Below, one piece after another: positions 44,558-54,103 of a stretch of 64,000 nucleotides of DNA (positions are counted from its first letter, which is position 1; the number at the start of each line of letters is the position of its first letter). The stretch comes from Limimaricola cinnabarinus (lineage in GTDB: Bacteria > Pseudomonadota > Alphaproteobacteria > Rhodobacterales > Rhodobacteraceae), in NCBI RefSeq assembly GCF_002723615.1, contig NZ_KZ304955.1:1-64000 (forward strand), written 5' to 3'. Below the pieces are notes generated by a model. The model was not told the DNA's origin, did not search any database, and worked only from the letters and a program-made list of their open reading frames with translations. Made by a program: the position numbers and the translations under genes.

Positions 44558-45564
44558 CGGCGCGTCCGGGCCACCCGACGCCCCGCCGCACCGTCCTTGT
44601 GCCGCTGCTGGCCCTCGCCGCGCTCGCGTTTGTCCTTGCATGGCACATCTCGGTCGGGGCCAGGCCCATTCCTCTCGCGGTCGTGGCCGAGGCGCTGCTG
44701 TCTTACGATGCCTCGGTCTTCGAGCACGTGGTGATCGTCGATCTGCGCCTGCCGCGCGCGCTTCTGGCGGCGATGGTCGGCGCCGCGCTCGCGGTGTCGG
44801 GCGCGCTCATGCAGGGCGTGACGCGCAACCCGCTGGCCGATCCGGGCATCCTCGGGCTGCTGATCGGCGCCTCCTTTGCGGTGGTGCTCGTCGTGGGGGT
44901 GTTCGATCTTGCCGCGCCCGCCCTGATCCCGCTCGTCGCGGCCCTCGGGGCGGTCACTGCCGCCGCGGCCGTGTGGGGCATCGCCTCGGCCGCGCCGGGC
45001 GGGGCGATGCCGCTTACCCTGGTGCTTTCGGGCGCGGCGATCACGGCCTTTCTCGCCGCACTCGTGACCATCGCCAACCTGCTCGACGAGCAGAGCTTCG
45101 AACAGCTGCGGGTCTGGATGACCGGATCGCTCGCGGGCGCGCAAGGCGGCGTCATTCGCTGGGTCTTGCCCTGGTTCGGCGTCGGTCTCGCCGTCGCCTT
45201 CGCCATCGCGCGGCAGATCACCGCGCTCGCGATGGGCGAAGAGACGGCCCTGGGGCTGGGAATGAATGTCGGGCGGCTGAAAGCGCTCGCTTTGTTCGCC
45301 GTGGTGGCGCTGACCGCCGCCGCCGTGGCCATGGCCGGACCGATGGGTTTCGTGGGTCTGGTGGTGCCCCATGCCGTGCGTCTGCTCGCGGGACAGGACT
45401 ACCGCCGGATCGTGCCCTGGTCGGCCATTGCCGGAGCCGGCTATCTCCTCGTCGTGGATGTGGCCGCGCGGATGGTTCTGGCCCCGGTCGAGATCTCGAC
45501 CGGCCTCGTCACCGCCCTGCTCGGCGCGCCGATCTTCGTCTGGCTGGTGAGGGCACGGCTGTGA
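44554..45564 (+). CDS. FecCD-family iron transporter permease
   Basis: The protein has 336 residues and about ten membrane helices. Signatures: LRLPRALLAAMVGAALAVSGALMQGVTRNPLADPGILG near residues 63-103 and AMAGPMGFVGLVVPHAVRLL near 255. Pairs with the next permease in a FecCD/BtuC-type heterodimer. Overlaps both neighbouring genes by four bases. Confidence 0.93.
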   Translation: MTARPGHPTPRRTVLVPLLALAALAFVLAWHISVGARPIPLAVVAEALLSYDASVFEHVVIVDLRLPRALLAAMVGAALAVSGALMQGVTRNPLADPGILGLLIGASFAVVLVVGVFDLAAPALIPLVAALGAVTAAAAVWGIASAAPGGAMPLTLVLSGAAITAFLAALVTIANLLDEQSFEQLRVWMTGSLAGAQGGVIRWVLPWFGVGLAVAFAIARQITALAMGEETALGLGMNVGRLKALALFAVVALTAAAVAMAGPMGFVGLVVPHAVRLLAGQDYRRIVPWSAIAGAGYLLVVDVAARMVLAPVEISTGLVTALLGAPIFVWLVRARL

Positions 45565-46610
45565 GCGCGGGGCTTCTCGTCCGGCTCGACGGGCCGGTCA
45601 CCTATGCCCTGCCGATCCGGGCCATGGGCGTGCTGGCGGCTTTGCTGGGCATGATCTGTGCCCTTCTGCTCGGCAGCCTGATGGCGGGCAGCTATCCGCT
45701 CGATGCGGGCGATGTCCTCGCGACCCTCGCCGGTCGGGCGCCGTCGGAAATGGCGCAGACGGTAGTCTGGCAATTTCGCTTTCCGCGCGGTCTCGCCGCG
45801 CTCGCCGCCGGAGCTCTGCTGGCCCTTTCGGGCGCGACGCTTCAGAACGTCACGCGCAATCCGCTGGCCGATCCCTCGCTGGTCGGGGTGAGCCAGGGCG
45901 CGGGGCTTGCCGTCGTCGCGGCGGTCGTGGCCTGGCCCGAACTGCCGCAGGCGATGCGACCCGTGCTTGCCTTTGGCGGCGCACTCGCGGTGGCCGCGCT
46001 GATCCAGGGGATCGCCATGCGAAGATCGGGTGGCGCGACGATGCGCTTCATCCTGACCGGTATCGGCGTCGCGGCCTTCATCTCCGCGCTGACCTCGGCC
46101 TTTCTGACCTACGGGCAGATCGACCGCGCGCTTTCGGCCCTTGGCTGGCTTGCGGGGTCCGTTCACGCCGCGGGCTGGAGCGAAGTGGCGGTTCTGGGCG
46201 GCGTGTTTCTTTGCCTCGCGCCCGCGCTGGTCGCGGCGTCCCGCCCGATGGCGGCGATGCGCATGGGGCCGGAGATGGCGGTGGGCCTCGGGCTGCGGGT
46301 CGACCGGACCCGAATGGCGCTCGTCACGCTGTCCGTGGCCCTCGCCGCGGCGGCCGTGGCGATGGTCGGGCCGATCGGCTTCGTCGGCCTCGTCGCACCG
46401 CATCTGGCCCACCGGCTGGCGCGGTCCGGCGTCGGGCTGCACCTCGCCCTTTCGGCGGCGGCCGGGGCGCTTCTCGTGGGCGCGGCGGATCTTGCCGGCC
46501 GCATTGTCTTCGCCCCCGTCCAGATCCCGGCAGGTCTCGTGACGGCCCTCATCGGCGTGCCGCTCTTCGTGTGGCTCCTTCTGCGCAGCCAAACGAGGGC
46601 AAGCTTATGA
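45561..46610 (+). CDS. FecCD-family iron transporter permease
   Basis: The protein is 349 residues from a GTG at 45561 that overlaps the preceding stop. Signatures FRFPRGLAALAAGALLALSGATLQNVTRNPLADPSLVG and AMVGPIGFVGLVAPHLAHRLA mirror those of the first permease. Second half of the membrane channel. The GTG start gives the same coupling as the other junctions in this operon. Confidence 0.93.
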   Translation: MSAGLLVRLDGPVTYALPIRAMGVLAALLGMICALLLGSLMAGSYPLDAGDVLATLAGRAPSEMAQTVVWQFRFPRGLAALAAGALLALSGATLQNVTRNPLADPSLVGVSQGAGLAVVAAVVAWPELPQAMRPVLAFGGALAVAALIQGIAMRRSGGATMRFILTGIGVAAFISALTSAFLTYGQIDRALSALGWLAGSVHAAGWSEVAVLGGVFLCLAPALVAASRPMAAMRMGPEMAVGLGLRVDRTRMALVTLSVALAAAAVAMVGPIGFVGLVAPHLAHRLARSGVGLHLALSAAAGALLVGAADLAGRIVFAPVQIPAGLVTALIGVPLFVWLLLRSQTRASL

Positions 46611-47488
46611 CAACCATGATGCGACAGGGCCCTGCCGGGTCCCGATCCCGAAACGCCGCGACGCAGGTCCATCCCGCCTGCCCCGATGTCGCGACATGGG
46701 CGGCGCGCCTGCCCCGGCTGCGCGATGCCTATTCGGCCCATCTGCATGCCGGCACCACGCCCCGAGAGGCCCTTCGCCTCGACGCGCCGGACACGGGCCT
46801 CGTGGAGGCATGGCTCACCGCCGAGGCACAGGCGCAGAAGGGCGCCGACGACAAGCTTGCCGCGGCCTATCTGCTGGGCCGGATCGCCTTCGCCGTCTGC
46901 GAGGTGCTCGCCGCCCTTGCGCTGGAGGGCCTGCAACCCGCGCGTCTCGCCCCCGATGCGGTGGCGCTGACCGGCCGCCGCGCCCTGTGGCATCTCGATG
47001 GGCAAAGCGGCGAAGGCCGCGCCTATGACATCGTGCTTGCCGAGGCCCGTCTCGTGCCTTGCAGCGCGCCCTCCGCGGTGCTGGGTGCGGCGCTGCCCGA
47101 ACTCTTCGCGCCACTCGTCCGGCATCTCGTCCCTCGCTCGGGCCTGTCGCGGGGGGCGCTGTGGCGGCTCGTCGGCGATGCCCTGTCGGGCGCGCTCCTG
47201 TTGCAGGGCAAGCATGCCGGGCGAGCGGAGGAGGCCATGGAGATCGCCGATGCGGTCCTGCGCGATCGCGAGAGCCCGCTCCATTCCCGCCAGACCGGCT
47301 TCTTCCGGATCGATCTGCCCGAACGGCCCGATATCGCCGAATGGTTCAGGGCACGGGGCGGCTGCTGCCGCTACTACACGACCGAGGGCGGCGCATATTG
47401 TTCGACCTGCGTCCTGCGCGATTCCAAAAGCCGCGAAGCGCTGCTGCGCGCCCATCTGCGCCGCAAGCACGGGCTGGAGGAGACGTGA
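46607..47488 (+). CDS. FhuF-like [2Fe-2S] siderophore-iron reductase
   Basis: The protein has 293 residues, cytoplasmic. The C-terminal cysteine motif C253-C254-x10-C265-x2-C268 (CCRYYTTEGGAYCSTC) is the hallmark of the FhuF family, whose [2Fe-2S] cluster reduces ferric siderophore iron. The N-terminal part is more diverged. Overlaps the second permease by four bases, so it is made together with the importer. The likely job is to release iron from the imported chelate. Confidence 0.87.
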   Translation: MTTMMRQGPAGSRSRNAATQVHPACPDVATWAARLPRLRDAYSAHLHAGTTPREALRLDAPDTGLVEAWLTAEAQAQKGADDKLAAAYLLGRIAFAVCEVLAALALEGLQPARLAPDAVALTGRRALWHLDGQSGEGRAYDIVLAEARLVPCSAPSAVLGAALPELFAPLVRHLVPRSGLSRGALWRLVGDALSGALLLQGKHAGRAEEAMEIADAVLRDRESPLHSRQTGFFRIDLPERPDIAEWFRARGGCCRYYTTEGGAYCSTCVLRDSKSREALLRAHLRRKHGLEET

Positions 47489-47639
47489 CGGCTTCTCCCC
47501 ATCGAGACGGCCGCGCCCCCTCGCCCAGGCGGGCGCAAGACCAGCCACAATGCCCTCTCATGCCCAGATCCCGGCCTGTCGCCGCCGCGCGTGCCACCGG
47601 CCGGGCCCGAAACCCGATCCAGAAAACCCGGAGAAGACC

Positions 47640-48599
47640 ATGCTTCGCCTGACGACAGCCATGTCCACCCTCATCGGCCTTGCAGGGCCGGTATTCGCGC
47701 AAGAATACCCCCTGACCATCGAGCACAAGTTCGGAACGACGCTGATCGAGGAGGCGCCCGAGCGCGTGGCCTCGCTCGACTATGCCGGGGCCGACGATCT
47801 GCTGGCGCTCGGCGTCCAGCCCGTGACCATCCGGCACTGGTATGGCGACTATCCCCGCTCGGTCTGGCCCTGGGCCGAGCCGCTGCTCGAAGGCACCCCG
47901 ACGATCCTGCGCGGCCAGATCGATTTCGAAGCGGTCGCCGCCGCCGAGCCCGAGGTGATCGTTGCCCTGTGGTCCGGCATCACGGTCGAGGAATACGAGC
48001 GGCTGAGCCTGATCGCGCCGGTTGTCGCGGTCCCGGACGGTGTCGGCGATTACGCCCTCCCATGGGACGAGCGTGCGCGCCTGACCGGCCAGGCCGTCGG
48101 CCGCGAGGCGGAGGCCGAGGCCCGGATCGAGGCAATCGAGGCCGAACTGGAGGCCGCCGCCGAGGCCCATCCCGACTGGACCGGCAAGACCGCCGCCGTC
48201 GCCCATATGTGGAACGGCGATCTGGGCGCCTACACCTCGAACGACGTGCGCCCGCAGCTGCTCGCCGAGCTCGGTTTCGAGACGCCGCAGGCGATCGATG
48301 ATCTGATCGTCGGCAACGAATTCGCGGTCAACTTTTCCCCCGAGGATCTTTCGCCGATCGACACCGATCTTCTCGTCTGGCTACCCGAGGAGGGAAACAG
48401 ACAGCCGATCCTCGGCCTGCCCGCCCGCCAGTTCCTCGATGTCACCCAAGAGGGCGGCGAGGTCTTTCTCGACGAGGAGTTGATTGGCGCGTTCTCGCAC
48501 GCATCGCTCCTGTCGATCCCCTACGCCATGGAGCGGTTTGTCCCGCTGATCGAGACCGCTCTTGATGGTGGCCCCGCGGCACCCGCCGATGCGAACTGA
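47640..48599 (+). CDS. Iron-siderophore ABC transporter substrate-binding protein
   Basis: The protein has 319 residues. Short signal peptide (cleavage after PVFAQ), then a TroA/FecB fold: ITIEHKFGTTLIEEAPERVASL, DDLLALGVQPV, IDFEAVAAAEPEVIVALWS, and a long connecting helix rich in Glu/Ala (residues about 160-180). First of two binding proteins in the operon; 151 bases after the FhuF-like gene. Confidence 0.87.
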   Translation: MLRLTTAMSTLIGLAGPVFAQEYPLTIEHKFGTTLIEEAPERVASLDYAGADDLLALGVQPVTIRHWYGDYPRSVWPWAEPLLEGTPTILRGQIDFEAVAAAEPEVIVALWSGITVEEYERLSLIAPVVAVPDGVGDYALPWDERARLTGQAVGREAEAEARIEAIEAELEAAAEAHPDWTGKTAAVAHMWNGDLGAYTSNDVRPQLLAELGFETPQAIDDLIVGNEFAVNFSPEDLSPIDTDLLVWLPEEGNRQPILGLPARQFLDVTQEGGEVFLDEELIGAFSHASLLSIPYAMERFVPLIETALDGGPAAPADAN

Positions 48600-48621
48600 G
48601 CATGCGACAAGGAGAGTTTTC

Positions 48622-49581
48622 ATGAAGCATCTCGCCACCATGGCCCTGATCGCGGCAACAGCCCCTGCGGTCGCGCAAGGAGCCCGCACCGTCATCGACG
48701 ACACCGGAGCCGAAGTCACCTTGCCCGCCAATCCGCAGCGGATCGTGTCGCTGCATGACACCTCGCTGACGGTCGCCCTGCTGGAACTGGGAATGGAGCC
48801 GGTCGGCTCGCATGGCCGGACCCGCGCGGACGGCACACCCTATATCCGCTCCTCCGCCACGGCGACCGGAACGGATTTCGACAACTCAGGGATCGCTTTC
48901 GTCGGCAACCTGCCCGCCGATGAGGAGCGCGTGGCCGCGGCCGATCCCGACCTGATCGTGACGACGAGTTGGCAGACGGCCGATGTGGACCGACTGCGCC
49001 AGATCGCCCCGACCTATGTCTTCGACATCGCGACGGCGGATGATTTCGATGTCTACGCCAGGCTGGCCGAGATCACCGGCCGCGATGATCGGTTGGCCGC
49101 GCTCGAAGCGCGCTATGAGGCTCAGCTCGACCTGATCCGCAGCCAGGTCGACACGGAGGCCCTGCGGGTCGCGGTCATCCAGGGTCATGAGGGCGAGCTG
49201 CTGGTCTGGAACACCTATGGCACGCTCGGAAAGGTCCTGCGGGACGCAGGCTTCCAGTTCCCGGAGATCGTCGACGCCATCGAGGGCAACCAGCGACAGA
49301 GCTTTTCCGCCGAGATGCTGCCGCGGTTCGACGTGGACATGATCTTCGTCACCTACCGCGCCGACCGCGGCGAAACGGTGGCCGATGCCAAAGCCGCGCT
49401 GGAGAGCGTTCTGCCGTCGTGGTGCGATGCGCTGCATGCCTGTCGCGAGAACCAAGTGGTCTACCTGCCGCGCTCGCTGGCCTCGACTTCGACCTATGAC
49501 GCGGCCAGCACGCTTGCCTATACCGTTCTGAGCCATGTGGACGGGCGCGATTTGACAGTGATGCCGGATCAACCTCGGTAA
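48622..49581 (+). CDS. Second iron-siderophore ABC transporter substrate-binding protein
   Basis: The protein has 319 residues. Signal peptide about 1-18, then ARTVIDDTGAEVTLPANPQRIVSL, the standard start of FecB/FepB-like proteins, LLELGMEPVGS, VAAADPDLIVTTSW. Start after AAGGAGAG, 22 bases past the first binding-protein gene. The two share fold but little sequence, so they may feed different chelates to the same channel. Two hairpins follow the stop. Confidence 0.88.
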   Translation: MKHLATMALIAATAPAVAQGARTVIDDTGAEVTLPANPQRIVSLHDTSLTVALLELGMEPVGSHGRTRADGTPYIRSSATATGTDFDNSGIAFVGNLPADEERVAAADPDLIVTTSWQTADVDRLRQIAPTYVFDIATADDFDVYARLAEITGRDDRLAALEARYEAQLDLIRSQVDTEALRVAVIQGHEGELLVWNTYGTLGKVLRDAGFQFPEIVDAIEGNQRQSFSAEMLPRFDVDMIFVTYRADRGETVADAKAALESVLPSWCDALHACRENQVVYLPRSLASTSTYDAASTLAYTVLSHVDGRDLTVMPDQPR

Positions 49582-49657
49582 CGGGCAAAAGGCGCTACCC
49601 GGGAAGCGGACGTCGCAGCATGAAGAGGAGGCGCAGCTCAGAGCAGGAGCGGCATCG

Positions 49658-49709
49658 AGGGTTGACTACCTCAACCCTGGCCATGCTGGGCATGACCCAC
49701 CCAGCATGG
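49658..49709 (+). terminator. Two tandem perfect hairpins after the iron operon
   Basis: First: AGGGTTGA (49658-49665) with 49671-49678, 5-base loop. Second: CCATGCTGGG (49681-49690) with 49700-49709, 9-base loop, followed by TTCTGTCC. Both stems are perfect and two bases apart. Possibly a bidirectional terminator between the iron and thiamine operons, or ends of a small repeat. Confidence 0.5.
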
Positions 49710-49921
49710 TTCTGTCCGCTTCAGTTCCTGTCCGATAACCCTTCTGTTATCCGCCACAGAAGCGACAGGTCGAACCGCCTGCCACAGCCCACCTCATCCG
49801 ACCGCATGATTGCAGCAGCAGTTCGAGCCCGCAAAACCGGGGCTAGCCACACATGATGCAACCGCCCCCGGCTGTCAGGCGCGGTATCAGCGAGCGGCAG
49901 GGGCAGGCAGGATCGCCTCTC
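49710..49921. other. Intergenic stretch without recognised gene
   Basis: The reverse frame continues from the transposase stump at 49922-50011 into unrelated sequence ending at 49721. I recognise nothing else. Confidence 0.35.
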
Positions 49922-50011
49922 CTCGACCGCGAAGGCCAGCATCTCGCGGACCAGATCTCCAACAGTCTGCTTTTTTACCCGTTCGAGCAGAGCCATTCTC
50001 TCGTCAGTCAT
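49922..50011 (-). pseudogene. IS256-family transposase stump
   Basis: From the ATG at 50011: TDERMALLERVKKQTVGDLVREMLAFAVE, about 30 residues resembling the N-terminus of IS256 (mutator-type) transposases. The frame then continues with unrelated residues to 49721. The rest of the element is absent. It lies immediately after the thiX stop, with the same direction of reading. Confidence 0.5.
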
Positions 50012-50069
50012 CGGCCGCTGCGCGAGCAGACTGGCCGAAGCCACCATGACGAAGCAGGATCCCTGCCTG

Positions 50070-50801
50070 TCAGCGTTCCCATAGCCTTCGGCAAGCCGCA
50101 TCAACGGCGGCATGAAGCAGAAGCGTCAGGACCGCGAGAACGATCAGTGCGGCGAACATCAGATCGATCTTCGCGCGGCCATTCGCCAGCAGCATCAGGT
50201 AACCCAGCCCCCGGGACGCGCCCACCCACTCGCCGATGATCGCGCCGATGGGGGCATAGACGGCGGCGAGGCGCAGACCTGAGGCGAAGCCGGGCAGGGC
50301 GGCCGGCACCCTGACGCGCCACAGGACGCGCGCAGGGGTGGCGTTCATGACGCGGGCAAGCTCGAGCCAGGCAGGTGGGGTGCGCATCAGCGCGTCGAAG
50401 AATGCGGAAGTGACGGGAAAGTAGATGATGAGTAGCGCCATTGCGACCTTGGACCAGAGCCCGTAGCCCAGCCAGAGCGTCAGGATCGGCGCCAATGCGA
50501 AGACCGGCACGGCTTGGCTGAAGACCAGCATCGGGCGCAGGATCGAGCGGGCGAGCGGTGAGGCGGTGAGCAGGATCGCCGACGCGAAGCCGAGGACCGC
50601 GCCGAGCCCGAGCCCGAGCAGGACCTCGAGCGCCGTGATCAGCGCATGCTCTGCGATCAGCGCCCGGCTGGACCACAGGGTCGCGAAGACCAGGCCCGGG
50701 CCGGGCAGGATGAAACGGGGCAATTCGGCCAGCGTGACGAGCGCCTGCCAGAGCAGAAGAGCCGTAAGCGCGACGCCGCCGATGCGGGCGGCCCGTCTCA
50801 T
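50070..50801 (-). CDS. thiX: Thiamine-pyrimidine precursor ABC transporter permease
   Basis: The protein has 243 residues of the SsuC/TauC-type permease family with about six helices. EAA loop ELARVMNATPARVLWRVRVPAALPG, and GEWVGASRGLGYLM near the C-terminus. It is the last gene of the TPP-controlled operon and overlaps thiZ by four bases. With ThiY and ThiZ it imports formylaminopyrimidine-type thiamine breakdown products (family knowledge). Confidence 0.9.
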   Translation of the reverse strand: MRRAARIGGVALTALLLWQALVTLAELPRFILPGPGLVFATLWSSRALIAEHALITALEVLLGLGLGAVLGFASAILLTASPLARSILRPMLVFSQAVPVFALAPILTLWLGYGLWSKVAMALLIIYFPVTSAFFDALMRTPPAWLELARVMNATPARVLWRVRVPAALPGFASGLRLAAVYAPIGAIIGEWVGASRGLGYLMLLANGRAKIDLMFAALIVLAVLTLLLHAAVDAACRRLWER

Positions 50802-51523
50802 CGGGTGTCCATCAGCAGCCGCAGCAGGCGACCTTGGAAGGCGAGCGTGCCCGGCGCGTCGTAGAGGCGGGGCGTCGAGGCCTCCGGCGGAGGGAAAGAG
50901 GCGATGCCGGCTCGCGTCATCAGCAGGATGGTCTGTCCCAACCGGGCGGCCTCGGCGGCGTCGTGGGTGACATGCAGGACCGTGCGGCCGGCCAGCAGCT
51001 CGGTCGCCAGATCCTGCATCTGGGCTCGCGACCGAGCGTCGAGCGCCGAGAAGGGTTCGTCCAGCAGCACGACAGGGCGATCCTCCATCAGTGTCCGGGC
51101 GAGCGCCACCCGCTGCCGCTGCCCGCCGGACAGGGCGTGCGGGCGCTTGTCGGCATGCTCGGACAGCCCGACACGCCCCAGAATTTCGCGCGCCCGGTCC
51201 CGCCCTGGCGATGTGCCCCTCAGGCGGGCGCCGAGGGTGACATTGGCGGTCGCGTCCAGCCAGGGCATCAGCAGATCGCTTTGCCCCATAAGGGCGACCC
51301 GGCCGTCCAGTCGCACCCCATCCTCGGCCACCGCCTCGCCGTCAAAGGCGATCCCGTCGCCAAGTCCGGCGAACAGTCGCAGCACCGTCGACTTGCCGAC
51401 GCCCGAAGGGCCGAGCAGGCAGGTCCACTCCCCGGCGGGCGCCCTGAGGGACAGCGGGCCGAAGATCGGCGCAGCGCCGATCTTCGCACGGCCGGACAGG
51501 CGCAGCGCGGGCGCATCGCTCAT
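50798..51523 (-). CDS. thiZ: Thiamine-pyrimidine precursor ABC transporter ATP-binding protein
   Basis: The protein has 241 residues. Walker A GPSGVGKST, signature LSGGQRQRVALARTL, Walker B VVLLDEPFSALDARSR, switch His in VTHDAAEAARLG. Overlaps tenA and thiX by four bases each. Its genomic place identifies it as ThiZ rather than a nitrate/taurine ATPase of the same family. Confidence 0.9.
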   Translation of the reverse strand: MSDAPALRLSGRAKIGAAPIFGPLSLRAPAGEWTCLLGPSGVGKSTVLRLFAGLGDGIAFDGEAVAEDGVRLDGRVALMGQSDLLMPWLDATANVTLGARLRGTSPGRDRAREILGRVGLSEHADKRPHALSGGQRQRVALARTLMEDRPVVLLDEPFSALDARSRAQMQDLATELLAGRTVLHVTHDAAEAARLGQTILLMTRAGIASFPPPEASTPRLYDAPGTLAFQGRLLRLLMDTR

Positions 51524-52191
51524 CCGGCCAGACCCATGCTCCAGAAGCCGATTTCGAGCCGCGTCGCCGTCTCGAAGCGGTCCCGGAGGCGAGGCCAGCG
51601 GGGGCTCTCTTGGGGTGCGGGTCCGAGGCGGCGGGCGACCGCCGTGTCAATCAGCGTGCCGACGTTGCGGCAGGTGCGCTGGTAGTCCTCTCCGGCATAG
51701 GTCGCGATCCAGTCAGCAAAAGGCGTCTCGCCCGCCTCTTTCGCCAGCCGCGCCCCGATCTCGCCATAGCCCAGCACGCACGGCGCGAGGGCCGCCATCA
51801 GGTCGAGGAAATCGCCCGAATGGCCCGCATCGAGCACATAGCGGGTATACGCGATGTTCTGCGGCGCCTCGCTTGCTGCGAAGAGCTGCGTTTCCGGGAT
51901 GCCCTCCGCGGCGCAGGTCTCAATATGCAGGCGCATCTCGTCATGCATCAGGGCGTGGACGGTTGCGGCACAGGCGCGCATTTCGTCCAGCGTCTCGGCC
52001 TTGGTCACGGCCAGCGCCCATGCGCGAGAGAAGTGGATGAGAAAGAGGTAGTCCTGCACGAGGTAGCGCAGGAAAGCCTCACGCGGGAGCGTGCCGTCCC
52101 TCATCCCCTCGACGAAGGCATGGCGGGTATAGTCTCGCCATGCCCCACCAGCCGCGGACCGCCACAGCGGGAAAATCTCGCCGTAGCTCAT
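51520..52191 (-). CDS. tenA: TenA, aminopyrimidine aminohydrolase (thiaminase II)
   Basis: The protein has 223 residues, all-helical. Motifs HAFVEGMRDGTLPREAFLRYLVQDYLFLIHFSRAWALA near residues 24-60, with the conserved Asp and Tyr; a YAGEDYQRTCR C-terminal helix with the catalytic Glu. Hydrolyses aminopyrimidine from degraded thiamine to HMP. Located between the binding-protein and ATPase genes of the FAMP-type transporter, which is the salvage arrangement. Confidence 0.93.
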   Translation of the reverse strand: MSYGEIFPLWRSAAGGAWRDYTRHAFVEGMRDGTLPREAFLRYLVQDYLFLIHFSRAWALAVTKAETLDEMRACAATVHALMHDEMRLHIETCAAEGIPETQLFAASEAPQNIAYTRYVLDAGHSGDFLDLMAALAPCVLGYGEIGARLAKEAGETPFADWIATYAGEDYQRTCRNVGTLIDTAVARRLGPAPQESPRWPRLRDRFETATRLEIGFWSMGLAG

Positions 52192-53123
52192 TGCGCCCCC
52201 AGATCGACTGCGAGGGTGGCGACAGGGCGCGCCCCCTGAACCAGCCCGGCCTCGTTCAGGAAGCTCTCGAAGCGGGCATATCGGCCCTCGTCCAGTGCTT
52301 CGGGACGCAGGGCGAAGCGCGGGATCGTGTCGGCCCAGGCCCGCTCGTTCAGCTCGTCCTGCAATTCGGCAAACGCGCCCGAGAAGATATCCCAGCTCTC
52401 CTGAGGGTAATTGACGATGAACTGCGTGGCCTTCTCCGTCGCGGCAAGAAAGCGGCTGATCTTGTCCGTATCCATCGTCTCGGGGTTGGCAATGTAAATC
52501 AGTTCGTCATATGTCGGCACGCCCTGTTCCTCGGGGTAGAAGCAGCGGCCGGGGACGCCCTCGATCTCCATCTGGTTGAGTTCGAAATTGCGGAAGGCGC
52601 CGATGACGGCATCGACCTGCCCTGACATGAGCGCGGGCGAGAGGGACCAGTTGACGTTGACCGGCTCGACATCCGCGGTCCCAAGTCCCGCCTGGCCCAG
52701 CATCGCCGACAACAACGCCTCCTCGAAGCCCGAGACGGAGAACCCGACCTTGCGGCCCTCCAGATCCGCAATCTCGTCAATCGGCCCGTCCTCCAGCACC
52801 AGCAGGCAGTTGAGCGGCGTTGCGACCAGCGTTCCCACGCGGACAAGCGGCATTCCCTCGGCCACCTGAAGGTGCAGTTGCGGCTGGTAGGAGATGGCGA
52901 GCTCGGCGCGCCCGGCGGCGGCCATCTTGGGCGGATCGGCGGGATCGGCGGGAGCGATCACTTCGACCTTCAGCCCGGCATCGGCAAAGTAGCCCTGCTC
53001 CTGCGCGATGATGATGGGTCCGTGGTCGGGGTTCACGAACCAGTCGAGCACGACTGTCATCTCGTCTTGCGCCACGGCGGGTGTGGCGGCGAGCAGGGCG
53101 AGGGTGGTCAGTCTGCCTATCAT
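52188..53123 (-). CDS. thiY: Thiamine-pyrimidine precursor binding protein
   Basis: The protein has 311 residues. Signal peptide about 1-18, then an NMT1/THI5-like domain: [35 protein letters not shown], a hallmark start of ThiY-like pyrimidine-binding proteins. Start at 53123 overlaps the thiF stop (ATGA). Binds N-formyl-4-amino-5-aminomethyl-2-methylpyrimidine in characterised relatives. Confidence 0.9.
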   Translation of the reverse strand: MIGRLTTLALLAATPAVAQDEMTVVLDWFVNPDHGPIIIAQEQGYFADAGLKVEVIAPADPADPPKMAAAGRAELAISYQPQLHLQVAEGMPLVRVGTLVATPLNCLLVLEDGPIDEIADLEGRKVGFSVSGFEEALLSAMLGQAGLGTADVEPVNVNWSLSPALMSGQVDAVIGAFRNFELNQMEIEGVPGRCFYPEEQGVPTYDELIYIANPETMDTDKISRFLAATEKATQFIVNYPQESWDIFSGAFAELQDELNERAWADTIPRFALRPEALDEGRYARFESFLNEAGLVQGARPVATLAVDLGAQ

Positions 53124-54103
53124 GGGGTCTCTCCGGTTGGGTCGCCCAGGGCGACGAGGTAAATCTCTCCGTTCCAGACGCCGGCGAGCCGCTCGGCCGC
53201 AGCCCAAGAGCGCAGGCCCGAGCGGCAGCAGAGCACCGCGCGCTGGCCGGCAGCAGGAACGGGTCCGTCCGGCCCGAAAGCCGTGACGGGCAGGCGGCGG
53301 GCCGAGGGGCGCACCAGCGGCGCCTCCGTTTCGGCCCGCAGGTCGATGAGGAAATCCGTCTCGGCGATCTCTGACGGGGCGAGAAACCGGGGCCGACGGG
53401 CCGGCTCGGCCGCGCCGTGGAAGCAAAAGCCGCCGAAACGGAAACTCCTCGCATCGAAGGTGACGAGCTGGCCCAGCGGGGAGGGTTGAAGCCCGGTGAG
53501 CAGCGCCAGCGTCACCTGTGCCTGAAGCGCGCCGATGACGCCGACCACCGGCCCGAGCACGCCATCCTCGGCGCAGGACCCGAGACGCTGCGGCAGGTCG
53601 GGAAAGACCGCCCGCAGACTCGGGGCGCCGCCGCAGAAGGCGCCCACATAGCCTTCCAGCCCGATGACAGAGGCGCTGACCAGCGGCCGGCTGGCGGCCT
53701 GGCAGGTATCGGACAGGATGTAGCTTGCCGCAAAGCTGTCGGCGCAGTCGAGGACCAGGTCGGTATCTTGGCGCAACGCGTCGGCGTTGCCGGGATCAAG
53801 TGCCGCGACGACGGGCTCGACATGGATCGCGGGGTTGAGCGCTGCGACGGCCCCGGCCGCCGCCTCGGCCTTGGGCCGTCCGATATCGGTCTCGCGGAAC
53901 AGCGTCTGGCGATGAAGATTGGTCACCTCCACCCGGTCGGGATCTACAAGCCGGATGCGACCGACGCCTGCGCCGCCCAGATATTGCAGCACCGGCGCCG
54001 CAAGCCCGCCCGCCCCCACGACAAGCACATGCGCCTCTTGCAGCCGAGCCTGCCCCTCCTGCCCGAATTCGGGCACGGCGATCTGACGGGCGTAGCGGGT
54101 CAT
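53120..54103 (-). CDS. thiF: ThiF-type adenylyltransferase with C-terminal rhodanese-like domain
   Basis: The protein has 327 residues. Adenylates and helps thiolate ThiS. ATP-binding [29 protein letters not shown], arginine-rich [27 protein letters not shown]. The C-terminal ~90 residues look rhodanese-like with a possible persulfide Cys in [11 protein letters not shown]. Oddity: the zinc-binding CxxC pairs of typical ThiF/MoeB are not seen ([14 protein letters not shown] stands where CYRCLFP is expected). Start at 54103. Confidence 0.9.
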   Translation of the reverse strand: MTRYARQIAVPEFGQEGQARLQEAHVLVVGAGGLAAPVLQYLGGAGVGRIRLVDPDRVEVTNLHRQTLFRETDIGRPKAEAAAGAVAALNPAIHVEPVVAALDPGNADALRQDTDLVLDCADSFAASYILSDTCQAASRPLVSASVIGLEGYVGAFCGGAPSLRAVFPDLPQRLGSCAEDGVLGPVVGVIGALQAQVTLALLTGLQPSPLGQLVTFDARSFRFGGFCFHGAAEPARRPRFLAPSEIAETDFLIDLRAETEAPLVRPSARRLPVTAFGPDGPVPAAGQRAVLCCRSGLRSWAAAERLAGVWNGEIYLVALGDPTGETP

